From the NCBI GenBank assembly GCA_012270795.1, contig JAAXHO010000169.1:1-51232 (forward strand): DNA of 51,232 nt, given 5' to 3'. The notes under the pieces are model-generated. The model worked only from the letters and a program-made list of their open reading frames with translations. It did not search any database and was not told where the DNA came from. This DNA comes from Candidatus Poribacteria bacterium. GTDB taxonomy: Bacteria; Poribacteria; WGA-4E; WGA-3G. This document shows, in pieces, positions 15,229 to 26,100 of the stretch (its first letter is position 1; each line of letters begins with the position of its first letter). A program made the position numbers and the translations under genes.

Positions 15229-16638
15229 ATGTTAAATTATGGACTCGTAAGCACCGCAATCGCAGAAGATCGACAACAACTACGAGAAGGGATGCAACTA
15301 TTAGCAAAAATTGCACACAAATACAGTATTCCCATTACATGGGCAATTACTGCTGATTCGGTACAATCGTTGTCTAATGATCTGACTAAATGGCATACAG
15401 AATTTGGTGATAATATTCTAATGATGTTAGATATCAAATCAATATGGGATACAAATCTATCATCACTCACAGGAGAAACTACACAGGAACAATCCAATGA
15501 CAACAAATACATAAATATGCTGCAGTCGTCAATCCCTTTTGAAGTCATGGCTGAACATCTGGTAAAAATGCGACAAGTTATACCACAACATATAAAGTCT
15601 GAATGGAAAAAAGTTGAAAGAGCAATGGGTTGGGTTGAACCGAGTGTTGTTGGGGCAGAATTCAAAATTAATGTATTAGTACATGCACTTGAACAAATAG
15701 GTTTCAAAGGTCTATGGGGGTATCGTTGGGATGCACGCGACTCAACGGCAGAGGGAGATCGAGGGTGTCCATTCGGTTTTTTTTATCCCTCCGCAGAACA
15801 GCATAATTTCAGTGCGTCAGCTGCCGGAAGTATTGCCGGTATACCCTATCAAACTGATTCACACTTCCAAAAGAAAGAAGACAATCTAAGGGCATCACTA
15901 ATAAACGGGACTATAACACAGAATTTTGAAAGGTATGTAGATAATGCAAAGTGGAATCGATGGCTAAGTTATGTCAAGCATATCAATGCTCTTGATGTGC
16001 CACAGTTAGGTCAAGAAACGTTAACAATGCTTGAGGAATATTTTGCACAAGTAGCAAGCAATGAAAACACCAAAAGGCTTACACTCTCGGATATGGTTGA
16101 CGACTATTGGACAACATGCCAGCAAACAGAACCGACTTTTGTTATCGTAAATTCCTCGGATTCTCATAAAAACGATGATTCAAATGTTTCTATTGGGACT
16201 GAGCATACTGATGAAAATGCAACACAGATGATAGAAACAAAAAGGGAGTTCTGCTACTACGACACAGAATGCCAATTCACTTTTGTTGAAGGAACAATGG
16301 AACCCGTTGAAATGAAAAACTATATTTCTCCACCAGTAAGGGAAAATGTTGGGGTCAGTCCTTTAGAACAGGCTGCTTCACTCCACGGTATAGAATACTA
16401 TTTGCCTAAGGTTGAAAACTTCAACCCTCAACGCAGGCGATCGCGCTTACATATAACATTTTCTATTGAATCAACTAAAGCAATGCCTTACGGTATAACA
16501 GTTTGGGGTAATCATATCGGATTGCAATTAGATCAACATAATGCAAAAGAGGTAAAATGGGTAGATAAATACCTACTTTTTATTAGACTCACATTAGAGG
16601 CAGGAAATAACGAATTTGAAGTTGTCCTAACTATTTAA
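15229..16638 (+). CDS. Hypothetical protein, possibly polysaccharide-deacetylase-like N-terminal half
   Basis: A 469-residue protein with no signal peptide, not confidently recognised. The N-terminus (MLNYGLVSTAIAEDRQQL, then SIPITWAITADSV and GDNILMMLDI) follows the strand pattern of NodB-type or GH57-like catalytic barrels. In these a short strand with a T-W-A or T-F-F motif follows the first helix, but the canonical metal-binding DD and HxxxH motifs are not evident. A GLWGYRWDARDST segment lies near residue 162. The C-terminal 90 residues (RSRLHITFSIESTKAMPYGI and onwards) look like a beta-sandwich. The start codon has only a weak RBS. A good promoter candidate lies at 15050-15079. Confidence 0.55.
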   Translation: MLNYGLVSTAIAEDRQQLREGMQLLAKIAHKYSIPITWAITADSVQSLSNDLTKWHTEFGDNILMMLDIKSIWDTNLSSLTGETTQEQSNDNKYINMLQSSIPFEVMAEHLVKMRQVIPQHIKSEWKKVERAMGWVEPSVVGAEFKINVLVHALEQIGFKGLWGYRWDARDSTAEGDRGCPFGFFYPSAEQHNFSASAAGSIAGIPYQTDSHFQKKEDNLRASLINGTITQNFERYVDNAKWNRWLSYVKHINALDVPQLGQETLTMLEEYFAQVASNENTKRLTLSDMVDDYWTTCQQTEPTFVIVNSSDSHKNDDSNVSIGTEHTDENATQMIETKREFCYYDTECQFTFVEGTMEPVEMKNYISPPVRENVGVSPLEQAASLHGIEYYLPKVENFNPQRRRSRLHITFSIESTKAMPYGITVWGNHIGLQLDQHNAKEVKWVDKYLLFIRLTLEAGNNEFEVVLTI

Positions 16639-16680
16639 AATTTGACAATTATAGTGACATTTAGAATTAAAGAGACCTTT

Positions 16681-16740
16681 TTGTAGCGTAAACTTCCAGT
16701 TTGCGCACCGATATGCACAAACTGGAAGTTTATGCTACAA
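16681..16740. repeat. Palindromic repeat, TTGTAGC..AACTTCCAGTTTG family
   Basis: Arms of 27 nt at 16681-16707 and 16714-16740 (TTGTAGCGTAAACTTCCAG and its near complement, two mismatches) surround a CCGATA loop. It lies just behind the gene ending at 16638 and could terminate it. Otherwise the gap up to 16936 holds only AT-rich sequence. Confidence 0.75.
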
Positions 16741-16936
16741 CACCGCTGGCAGATGCGGTTTCCTAACCGAATACCAGATTAATTCTAAAGTCTACTATAC
16801 TATTATGAAAACATAAATAACAAATTGTGTTAGTAATCAAGTGCTTAACCATCCTGACAAAAAAGTGAAAATAGTAGACCATAAATGAACTAACACAACA
16901 CATAAATAATGATACGTTGTATTCTTGGAGGAGAAT

Positions 16937-18166
16937 ATGGGAAAAGTTTTAGGTTTAAAATGTAGAGAGTGTGATCGTGAGTATCCGAAGGAACCGTTAC
17001 ATGTTTGCGAATTTTGCTTCGGACCGTTAGGGGTTAACTATGACTATGAAGTAATTCATAAGTCTATCTCCAGAGAATCTATTGAAAAAGGACCTGAAAG
17101 TTTATGGAGGTATGTTGATCTGTTACCTATTGATGGAGAACCAACTGACGGACTCAATTCTGGATTCACACCTTTAATTCGCGCAAAAAATCTTGGGGAT
17201 GCACTCGGAGTCAAAGAGTTATATGTAAAAGACGATTCTGTGTGTCATCCAACACTGTCTTTCAAAGACCGTGTTGTATCCATCGCTTTGAGCAAATCAA
17301 AGGAATTTGATTTTGATACTGTCTCTTGTGCTTCAACCGGTAATTTGGCAAATGCAGTCGCTGCACACGCTGCTGTCGCAAATTTGAATTGTTATATATT
17401 TATTCCAGCAGACTTAGAGTTGGGTAAGGTAAGAGCATCACAGGTATTCGCACCAACAGTCGTAGGTATTATGGGTACCTACGATGAAGTAAACCGTCTG
17501 TGCAGTGAAATCGCGGGGTTTTATCCATGGGCATTTGTAAATATCAATATCAGACCCTATTATGCGGAGGGTTCAAAAACACTCTGTTTTGAACTTATTG
17601 AACAACTCGGTTGGGAAGCACCAGACCACATTATCGCACCCGCAGCAGGCGGATCCCTCATCACGAAAATCGGTAAAGCACTAAAAGAATTTCATCTGTT
17701 AGACTTAATTGACAAACCAAATACAAAAATACACGTAGCACAAGCAGAGGGTTGTGGTCCAATTGTCAATACTTACAAAGATAATAGCGATTTCGTTAAT
17801 CCAGTAAAACCTGACACAATTGCAAAATCCCTTGCAATTGGAAATCCCGCAGATGGTATTTATGCTGTAGATACTGTCAGAAACTCTGGTGGAGTCGGGG
17901 AACATGCAACAGATGATGAAATCGTCGAAGCCATTAAACTCCTTGCTGCAACTGAAGGTATCTTCACAGAAACTGCAGGAGGAGTCACACTTGCCGTCAC
18001 AAAAAAACTGATTGACGATGGACATATCAAACGAGATGAGCGAGTTGTTGTTGCTATCACAGGAAACGGATTCAAAACGATTGAAGCTCTTGAGAACAAA
18101 ATGGATGAACCTCACATAATTGCACCACAACTCAACGCATTTCGTAAACTAATGGCAAACTTATGA
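16937..18166 (+). CDS. thrC: Threonine synthase
   Basis: A 409-residue PLP enzyme converting O-phosphohomoserine to threonine. The ATG at 16937 is chosen because GGAGGAGAAT lies directly upstream. A four-cysteine N-terminal knuckle (Cys9, 12, 24, 27 in CRECDREYPKEPLHVCEFC) precedes the PLP fold, as in the archaeal/plant-like short threonine synthases. The PLP lysine is Lys110 in HPTLSFKDRVV, and the CASTGNLANAVAAHAA and PAAGGSLITKIG phosphate-binding loops are present. It is monocistronic, with the Uma2 gene about 50 bp behind it. Confidence 0.93.
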   Translation: MGKVLGLKCRECDREYPKEPLHVCEFCFGPLGVNYDYEVIHKSISRESIEKGPESLWRYVDLLPIDGEPTDGLNSGFTPLIRAKNLGDALGVKELYVKDDSVCHPTLSFKDRVVSIALSKSKEFDFDTVSCASTGNLANAVAAHAAVANLNCYIFIPADLELGKVRASQVFAPTVVGIMGTYDEVNRLCSEIAGFYPWAFVNINIRPYYAEGSKTLCFELIEQLGWEAPDHIIAPAAGGSLITKIGKALKEFHLLDLIDKPNTKIHVAQAEGCGPIVNTYKDNSDFVNPVKPDTIAKSLAIGNPADGIYAVDTVRNSGGVGEHATDDEIVEAIKLLAATEGIFTETAGGVTLAVTKKLIDDGHIKRDERVVVAITGNGFKTIEALENKMDEPHIIAPQLNAFRKLMANL

Positions 18167-18213
18167 CAATGGGTTTAATGTAACTTAGTCTTTTCCTATA
18201 GCAGAGGTAGAAA

Positions 18214-18780
18214 ATGATGCAAATAGCAATGCAAGAACTGCAACAACATTTATCTCCACAGCACACATCAATGACGTTAGAGGAATTCCTTGAGAATGAT
18301 GTGGAAGGATTTGAATACGTTAAAGGAGAATTAATTCCGATGGCAGCCGCATCAATACGACATGGTGAAATTGGACTAAACCTCATTTGGCACCTACAAG
18401 ACTATGTCCGAGAACATAAAATTGGACGCTTGTATTCTTTAGAAACTTCGTTTAAGGTAGGAGAACGTGTATTGAAACCTGATATTGCTTATGTTTCAAA
18501 TGAACGAATAAGCGGTGACAAAGAAAAAGGTTTCACCATACCACCAGACCTTGCGATAGAAGTTGTTTCCCCATCAGATATACAGTCACAAGTCACTGCA
18601 AAAGCACTTGCTTATTTGGAGGCTGGAACACCTCTTGTTTGGGTAATTGATCCCGTTTCATACACAGTGACTGTATATAAATCTAAAACGGACATCAAAA
18701 TACTCACACAAGAAGATACACTCACTGGAGACAATGTAGTACCCGGGTTTTCCTGCCCTGTTGAACTATTGTTTGAGTAG
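18214..18780 (+). CDS. Uma2 family endonuclease-like protein (DUF820)
   Basis: A 188-residue protein of the Uma2/DUF820 family with a PD-(D/E)XK-like core. PDIAYVSNERIS supplies the Asp, DLAIEVVSPSD the Glu, and the trailing KALAYLEAGTPLVWVIDP is characteristic. Families of this kind are massively expanded in cyanobacteria and Poribacteria-like genomes; their biological role is unclear. AGAGGTAG precedes the ATG. The TAG stop overlaps by one base with the GTG start of the RecD2 helicase (TAGTG), so the two are translationally coupled. Confidence 0.9.
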   Translation: MMQIAMQELQQHLSPQHTSMTLEEFLENDVEGFEYVKGELIPMAAASIRHGEIGLNLIWHLQDYVREHKIGRLYSLETSFKVGERVLKPDIAYVSNERISGDKEKGFTIPPDLAIEVVSPSDIQSQVTAKALAYLEAGTPLVWVIDPVSYTVTVYKSKTDIKILTQEDTLTGDNVVPGFSCPVELLFE

Positions 18781-21095
18781 TGGAAAACAACATGGAAACA
18801 CTAAACGGTATTCTTGAACGAATAGTTTTTGAAAATCCTGAGTCAGGTTTTACAATCGGGAGATTTTCTGCACGTGATCATGCGGAATTAATCACAATTG
18901 TAGGAAACCTTGCATCTGTCAATCCAGGAGAAAGTCTATTACTCAGCGGCGAGTGGGTGAACAACCCAAAATACGGAAGACAGTTTCAGATTGAGAAGTA
19001 CGAGACTATACAGCCAGCAAATGTACTTGGAATAAGGAAGTACCTTGGCTCAGGTCTAATAAAAGGCATAGGTCCAAAAATGGCAGCACGAATCGTCAGC
19101 AGATTCGGTTTGGATACAATTGATGTCATAGAACAGCAACCCCAAAAATTGGGGAGTGTTCCTGGTATCGGCAGCAAACGTGTGAAAATGATAAAACAAG
19201 CCTGGGAGGATCAACGTGAAATCAAGAACGTCATGTTATTCCTACAATCCCACAATGTAAGTACTGCTCATGCAACAAAAATTTACAAGACATATCAAAA
19301 TGACTCAATACCTATCGTTAAAGAAAACCCATATCGTCTCGCAGATGAAATATACGGTATTGGGTTCGTCACGGCAGATACAATTGCACAAAAACTGGGT
19401 ATACATAGAGATGATCCACATCGGGTTCAGGCTGGAATCAAGTATGTACTTAGCCAAAAAGCTGATGAGGGGCACGTCTTCCAACATGCAGATGAACTGA
19501 TTGATGCTTGTGAAAATATATTAGAACAAGAGACGCAGGTAATTGAAATGGGTATTCTTGCACTCACACAAAAAGAGGAGGTTGTCCTTTCATCAGAGGA
19601 CGGAACAGTTGAGTTTATTGCTGAACAAGACATAGTAAACGAATGGCTTAAAAGCGAATCAGAAAACAGATTAACAGATGAACAGACAAAATATATTGAC
19701 ATTATTGATGAAACCGAAAACCGACCTGAATATCAGTTGTCTGAACAAGTTTCAACAACACTTGAAAAAAGTGCAATCTATCTTTCTCCATTCTACTATG
19801 CAGAAATAGGAGTGGCAAATCAATTTAAGCGACTGTTGTCAAATACCAAGCAGGAAGCCATCAAATTTGATGTCAACGTTTCGTTGGGGCAATTGGAGAA
19901 TGAGATGGACATCCAATTTGCACCACAGCAGCGGGAAGCAATTTATACTGCCCTAACAGAACGCGCAATGATACTCACTGGCGGACCAGGGACTGGCAAG
20001 ACAACCACAACACTTGGCATGATTCGTTTGTTTGAAGAACTAAACATGAGTATTCTTCTCGCAGCTCCAACCGGACGTGCTGCAAAACGACTCAGTGAAA
20101 CTACCGGCAAAGAAGCAAAAACAATACATCGCCTCCTTGAGTTTTCTTTTCAAGATAATGGATTTAAACGCAATCGACAGAACCCATTAGTCGCAGATGT
20201 GGTGATAGTAGATGAAATGTCAATGGTTGACCTTGTGTTAATGAACAGATTTATGCAGGCGATCCCAACAAGTGCTACTGTTATCCTCATTGGAGATACT
20301 GACCAACTGCCATCAGTTGGTGCTGGAAATGTTCTCAATGGATTGATTAAATCAAGAAAGATACCTGTTGTCAAACTTACAGAAATCTTCAGGCAAGCTC
20401 AACAAAGTATGATTGTGACAAATGCCCATCTGATAAATACTGGAGATTTTCCTAAGCTGTCCGGTTCAAGCGATAGAAACTTTTTCTTTATTGAAGTGGA
20501 AGATCCAGAAATTTGCGTAGACCAAATTACATCTCTAATTTCGGATAGATTACCCAAACACTATAACTATCATTCAATAGACGACATCCAACTACTATGT
20601 CCAATGCGTAAAGGCACTCTCGGTTCAGAAAACCTAAATAAATGTCTACAAGATATATTAAATCCGAATACCGAACAAGCTGTCCGAGGCTGGCAGGCTT
20701 TTCGTAGCGGGGACAAGGTAATGCAGGTCCGTAATAACTACGACTACGATGTATTTAACGGTGATATTGGTCGGATAATCGGAATTGATCAAGTTGAAAA
20801 ACAGGTCAATGTCAGGTTCCCAGATAAACAGGTTACCTATGATATGGCTGACTTAAACGAACTGGTTTTAGCGTATGCAACGACTATCCACAAGGCACAA
20901 GGCAGTGAATACCCCGCAGTTGTCATTCCCTTACACACACAACATTACATTATGTTACAAAGAAATCTACTTTATACAGGCATCACGCGTGCCAAAGAAC
21001 TTGTTGTGATAGTCGGAACAAAACAAGCACTTGGAATCTGTATACGAAACAATAGAGTGATGCAACGTAATAGTTACCTTGAACAACGTCTTTAA
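18780..21095 (+). CDS. recD2: RecD2-type ATP-dependent DNA helicase
   Basis: A 771-residue SF1B helicase of the RecD2 family (stand-alone, without RecBC), which unwinds DNA 5' to 3' in repair. The N-terminal OB-like and HhH region includes LGSGLIKGIGPKMAARIV and GSVPGIGSKRVKMI. The helicase core contains Walker A GGPGTGKTTTT, Walker B VVIVDEMSMVD, QLPSVGAGNVL, AYATTIHKAQGSEYP and LLYTGITRAKELV. The start is taken as GTG at 18780, overlapping the Uma2 stop; ATG 18792, four codons inside, is the alternative. Length is close to the family norm (about 720-780). Confidence 0.95.
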   Translation: MENNMETLNGILERIVFENPESGFTIGRFSARDHAELITIVGNLASVNPGESLLLSGEWVNNPKYGRQFQIEKYETIQPANVLGIRKYLGSGLIKGIGPKMAARIVSRFGLDTIDVIEQQPQKLGSVPGIGSKRVKMIKQAWEDQREIKNVMLFLQSHNVSTAHATKIYKTYQNDSIPIVKENPYRLADEIYGIGFVTADTIAQKLGIHRDDPHRVQAGIKYVLSQKADEGHVFQHADELIDACENILEQETQVIEMGILALTQKEEVVLSSEDGTVEFIAEQDIVNEWLKSESENRLTDEQTKYIDIIDETENRPEYQLSEQVSTTLEKSAIYLSPFYYAEIGVANQFKRLLSNTKQEAIKFDVNVSLGQLENEMDIQFAPQQREAIYTALTERAMILTGGPGTGKTTTTLGMIRLFEELNMSILLAAPTGRAAKRLSETTGKEAKTIHRLLEFSFQDNGFKRNRQNPLVADVVIVDEMSMVDLVLMNRFMQAIPTSATVILIGDTDQLPSVGAGNVLNGLIKSRKIPVVKLTEIFRQAQQSMIVTNAHLINTGDFPKLSGSSDRNFFFIEVEDPEICVDQITSLISDRLPKHYNYHSIDDIQLLCPMRKGTLGSENLNKCLQDILNPNTEQAVRGWQAFRSGDKVMQVRNNYDYDVFNGDIGRIIGIDQVEKQVNVRFPDKQVTYDMADLNELVLAYATTIHKAQGSEYPAVVIPLHTQHYIMLQRNLLYTGITRAKELVVIVGTKQALGICIRNNRVMQRNSYLEQRL

Positions 21096-21125
21096 AAGTA
21101 AAAATACAACCTATCTCATAAATCG

Positions 21126-21335
21126 TAGGGGGGTTCTAACCCCGATTTACCTGACACACGATTCGGTGAATTTGGACAAAATTGCATTTATGAGATACGC
21201 TGTAGTTAGATATAGAATATAATACCAATTCAAATTAATATTGTCCCATTAAGGAATTCCACTTTTATTGCTGGTTGGGGGACCTCTCTTCGGTAGGAGC
21301 GACCTCCCGGTCGCGACCAGGAGGTCGCTCCTACC
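21126..21335. repeat. Intergenic repeats: GGGGTTCTAACCCCGATTT fragment and GTAGGAGCGACCTCC palindrome
   Basis: The gap 21096-21472 holds no gene. Near 21126 lies a half-palindrome, GGGGGGTTCTAACCCCGATTT-like, related to the arms of the elements at 33.3 and 36.3 kb. At 21292-21307 and 21320-21335 are the 16-bp arms GGTAGGAGCGACCTCC and complement around a CGGTCGCGACCA centre, one unit of the family also seen at 6591-6672. Confidence 0.75.
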
Positions 21336-21472
21336 AGAACATTTTGACAAATGGCATCTTATTTTTTAGAAATGGTATAAGTTCATTAACATCAATCCTC
21401 AACTTACAATCAGAATGATTTCCTGTATAAAAATACCGGAATCACAACAACTCTATAGTTATAGGAGATATT

Positions 21473-23023
21473 ATGAAATTAGCAGTAATGGTTCTTATTA
21501 GCGTACTAATTCTATCACAAAGTTCCGCACTGGCAGAGGTTAAACTTCCTCGTATTTTTGGGAACAATATGGTGCTGCAACGAGAAATGCCTGTACCGGT
21601 TTGGGGTTGGGCAGATGCAGAAGAAGAAATTAAAATTGCATTAGTCAGAGATGATGGGGAAGTTATTTATAGGAATACCACGGTTGCTGATGAGAAAGGG
21701 AATTGGAAATTCTCCATGCCAGCCACAGAAGCAGGTGGACCTTATAGACTCACAATTGTTGGAAGTGACACTAAGAAAGTAACAAATACTATTGAATTCA
21801 CTAATATCCTTTTTGGTGAAGTATGGGTATGTTCTGGACAATCAAACATGGCGTGGGGTGTCCACACCTCAAATAACAGTCAGGAAGAAATCGCAGCCGC
21901 TGATTATCCAAATATCCGTTTGTTTCATATACCAAAAGAATGCTCTGGTCTACCATCACCGGATGTGAATGCTGAATGGCGACCCACCTCTCCAGATTCT
22001 GTCAGACACTTTTCTGCTGTAGCTTACTTTTTTGGCAGACATGTTCACAAGGAAATCGGTGTGCCAATTGGACTTATTAACGCCTCTTGGGGCGGCACTC
22101 GTATTGAAGCGTGGACAGCACCAGAAGGTTTTGATTTGGTTCTCGCACTTACATCAATTGCCGAGGAAATCAAAGACATCAATAGAAACTACCGCAATCG
22201 GCTTCCAGAAAAGATGAAAGAGATGGAAGAATGGATAGCAGAAACACGGGAAGCTTTAGAAAACGATAGTATCATCTATGAGATGCCAATAATTCACCAC
22301 CCTTTGAATCCTCAAGGTAGACCCACTGCGATATATAACAACATGATTTATCCGCTTGTTCCTTATGCTATTCGTGGCGCGCTTTGGTATCAAGGTGAAT
22401 CAAATATGAAAGAAGGTATGGCTTATTACGAAAAGATGAAAGCCTTGATAAAAGGTTGGCGTGAAATTTGGAATCAGGGGGATTTCCCATTTTATTTTGT
22501 CCAACTTTGTCCCTGGGGTGGCTATGACAGAAATGATCCGACCCACTTACCAAGAATATGGGAAGCACAAACTGCCACATTGGAACTACCAAATACCGGT
22601 ATGGTGGTTACAACCGACATCGGCAACGTCCGAGATATACATCCAAGAAATAAACAGGATGTTGGTCTAAGACTTGCTCTATGGGCTCTTGCGAAAACGT
22701 ACAACAAAACCGATATTGTCTACTCCGGCCCGCTATTCAAGGGAGGAGACGTTGAAGGTGATAAGATTCGCATCAGGTTTGACCATGTAGGTAGTGGACT
22801 GGTATCACGAGATAATGAACCACTTTCCTGGTTTCAAATTGCAGGGGAAGATAAGCAGTTTGTGGATGCACTCGCAGTCGTTGATGGCGATACTGTGGTA
22901 GTGTCAAGTGATGAAGTTGAATCACCAGTTGCAGTACGGTTCGGTTGGAATCAGATCGCTGAACCAAACCTTATGAATAAAGAGGGCCTTCCTGCATCTC
23001 CATTCCGCACGGATTCGTGGTAG
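21473..23023 (+). CDS. Sialate O-acetylesterase family protein (SGNH hydrolase)
   Basis: A 516-residue exported esterase (signal peptide to about Ala21). The family pattern is clear: LPRIFGNNMVLQREMPVPVWG at the mature N-terminus, EVWVCSGQSNMAWG with the nucleophile Ser124, GLINASWGGTRIEAWTAP, then GALWYQGESNM and a terminal-region histidine after DIGNVRDIHPRNK. In animals and Bacteroides such enzymes remove O-acetyl groups from sialic acid; bacterial homologues may act on other acetylated glycans. TAGGAG precedes the ATG by 6 nt. It is monocistronic, between palindromes and a terminator. Confidence 0.93.
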   Translation: MKLAVMVLISVLILSQSSALAEVKLPRIFGNNMVLQREMPVPVWGWADAEEEIKIALVRDDGEVIYRNTTVADEKGNWKFSMPATEAGGPYRLTIVGSDTKKVTNTIEFTNILFGEVWVCSGQSNMAWGVHTSNNSQEEIAAADYPNIRLFHIPKECSGLPSPDVNAEWRPTSPDSVRHFSAVAYFFGRHVHKEIGVPIGLINASWGGTRIEAWTAPEGFDLVLALTSIAEEIKDINRNYRNRLPEKMKEMEEWIAETREALENDSIIYEMPIIHHPLNPQGRPTAIYNNMIYPLVPYAIRGALWYQGESNMKEGMAYYEKMKALIKGWREIWNQGDFPFYFVQLCPWGGYDRNDPTHLPRIWEAQTATLELPNTGMVVTTDIGNVRDIHPRNKQDVGLRLALWALAKTYNKTDIVYSGPLFKGGDVEGDKIRIRFDHVGSGLVSRDNEPLSWFQIAGEDKQFVDALAVVDGDTVVVSSDEVESPVAVRFGWNQIAEPNLMNKEGLPASPFRTDSW

Positions 23024-23042
23024 GATTTCTATTTTATTCTAC

Positions 23043-23101
23043 TTTTGTGTCCAATTTCAAATACGGTTTATAAGAACCATATTCTAAAATTGGACACAAA
23101 A
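23043..23101. terminator. Bidirectional terminator between esterase and TPR genes
   Basis: TTTTGTGTCCAATTT (23043-23057) pairs with AAATTGGACACAAAA (23087-23101). A GGTT/AACC inner stem lies in the loop. It separates convergent genes. Confidence 0.75.
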
Positions 23102-23137
23102 CACATAACCATTAAGATTGAATATGTCTTAATTCCC

Positions 23138-26100
23138 TTAATTCCCTGCTATTTTCAAATCATTAAATGGATTTCCTTCCAAATCCGTAATACGTAGATA
23201 GAATCCCCATGGTGAAGACTCATTGCAGACTTTGACGAGGATAGTATTTTTGCCTTGAGTGAGAGTCACAGGTATTGTGCGTCGATCAATTACGGCACCT
23301 CGTGTTCTTCTGTGTGCATATACTTTCTTGCCATTCAACCAAACTTTACCTTGGTCATCGGAGTCAAATCGGATGTGTGCATTACGTTCTTCGGGTGATG
23401 AGATCGTAATAGCTGCATAGGCGGTATACCAGTTCTCTTCTTTACCGAAATCAAAGAAACCATCAACAACAACATCCCCACTTGGTATCCAACCTATTTC
23501 TCCAGTGACACCATCGTATTTCGCAGTTAGGTCAATCTGAGTTTCTTCCTCAGGTATATAAGCAGTATTATAGCCGACACCTTTCGTGTTATCAAAGAGG
23601 CCAATTGTTGCCCATGAGGTTTCAGGTAAAAAGCCTGTTTTCAATACGAGTGATTTTGCCTTTTCGGTCATTCCTAAATCCAAGCAAAACTTTGCCATTG
23701 ACATGTTATTTTCTAACTGATTTCCGACATTTTCAGGTATCAGTTCAAACAATTTACCCATCATCTCAAGGTATTTTTCTTTGTCTTTTGCTTGTTTATG
23801 TATTTGAGAGACACGGGTAAGTAGATAGCCGACTTCTGTTTCTCCCTGTGAATGTCCAGATTGATTTAGGAGTCCCAGACTACGTTGAAATTGTTCCAAT
23901 GCCTTATCATATTCTTCGTTTGCAAGATATGCATGGCCTAATGTGGAAATATAAACGGAATTTGGTCGTGTTTCAGCTGCCTTTTTTGCAAGTTCTAAAG
24001 CAAAATCCAGCATTACGAACTCATTAAGCAGTTCTTCAGCAAGCACAAAATAGTGCTCAGCATGATGTCTTTGCTCGGGTTCATTAGAAAGAATTTCAAA
24101 CCACTTTTTGTAAGCATCCAGAGCCTTTTTTTCATCATCAGACTCTAAATAATTGTCACCTAACATCTTGTGTAATAAGGGACTGTTTGCCTTTTTGGTA
24201 GCAAGTTCTTTAAGAATATTGAGTCGTTTTTCAATATTTTCATTTCCTTTGTATAAATCTAAAATTGCTTGAACGGCTAAGTCATGTTCTGATGGTTTTA
24301 GGGATGCTGTTAGGGCTTGTCTATACACAGCTTCAGCTTTTGTTTGCTTGTTTTGTCGTTTATATATTGTTGCTAAAGCGGTATAGAGTTCGTAAGCAGT
24401 TGTTTCAAGGGTAATTGCTTTTTCATAGGCTGCAGCAGCTTTTTCTAAACGTTCCTGTACATTGGTTGTATTTGACTGCTCATATAATTCTGCGACTTTT
24501 TTGTGCCATTGTGCTTGCTTCGGTTGAAGTTCGCCAATCTTTTCGTACTGAGTTATTGCCATATCAAGTTTACCACTTAGTTCGTAGTTCTGTGCAAGTG
24601 CGAGTCGCGCATCAACACTATTGGGATTTTCTTCAACCTTCTTAATCTGTTCAGGAAGTTGTTTCTCATATAGTTTTCCTTCCTGATATGCACGTTTTAT
24701 TGCTTCTTCTGCATTTTTCTTTTTGGATGCATTACGTGATATTTTCTTTAAATCCTGATAAGCTTCCGCTGCAACTTCATACTCTTTTATTGCAAATGCA
24801 CTTTTACCTATTAGGTCATATAGGATTTCTTCTTCCGTTCTATCCCTGCCTCCGTGAGAATGTGTGCTTTTAGCTGTTACTGCTTGTTTAAAAATGTCTA
24901 TTGCAGATGTGTACAATCTACTATCATAACATATCGTTCCAATTGCACAGAGGAACCAGAAGTCTTGTTTTTTGTTGCTTGATGAAAAGACTGAATCACC
25001 CTGCTCTAACAGTTTATTTGATTGTTCCAACTTCCCACTATTTTTGAATACGGCAGCTGCATAATAATATGCACGTATATTACTTGGGTCTGCTTTGCTG
25101 AGGGCAAGGTATGTTTCTCCTGCTTTCTCATGGTCATCAGTTTTTCTATATATCTCTGCGACGATTGCGAGACTATCAGTATCGTTAGTATTCTTTTCCA
25201 GTTTTGCAGTAAAATGAGTTTTTAGAAAATCAAGTTTTTCTTGAGTTTTAAATGCATTTATTAAGGTATCTCGTGGTTTATCCTCTCCAAAACTAATCAT
25301 GAATTTGTTTGAGGAATAACTCGCAGAAGTTCCGGATGATGTATTCTGTTTCATGGATTCATATAGTTGAATGGCTGCATCATTGTCATTTCCCCTCACA
25401 TACAACCGCATCAATTCTCTGTGGATATTATCCATTTCATAACTTCTTGTAGTCATGTCGATTGCTTTCTTATAGGCACTGATAGCTTTTTCAGATTCGC
25501 CCTTATTGCTATAATAGCGTGCGAGTTCTGTTTGCATAGCAAAAGAAAGCGTATTGTTCTTTTCAGCTTCCTGTAGTTTCTCCTCCAATTTTCCTTGACG
25601 ACGATAGATATTTATCAGTTGACGTTCAATATCCTGCTGCATATATTGATGGGTTGTCATCTTAAGAGCTTTTTCATAGGACTTTGCAGCTTCATCTAAT
25701 TTGCCCTGATTATAGTAGTTACGGGCAATATCTCTTTGCATATCAAAGCTGAGTGTGCCTTTCTTTTCAGCTTCCTTAAGAAATTCATCAAGTTTTCCTT
25801 GTTGACGGTAAACATCCATGATTTGTCGTTGAATATTCTGTTGTTCTCCTCCGGGTCTTGCGTATTGTAAAGCAGCATTGAAAGATTTCTTTGCATCCTC
25901 CCAATTCTTCTTACGCATATATTGTTGAGCTAATTCCTGATGAACGCTTGCATTTTCAGGTGTAAGTTCAAGTGCTTTTTTATATGTTTCTATAGCTTTA
26001 TCGGTCTGATTGTTGCTTCCGTAGAGTCTTGCAAGTCGAGCGTAATGAACACCTGTATCGGTATCTTTTTGAACATAATCTTGAGCGAGTTTTATCGCTT

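Noticed and set aside
16639-16936. Possible riboswitch upstream of threonine synthase
   Set aside because: Only the dispersed TTGTAGC palindrome and AT-rich sequence were seen; no known riboswitch core.
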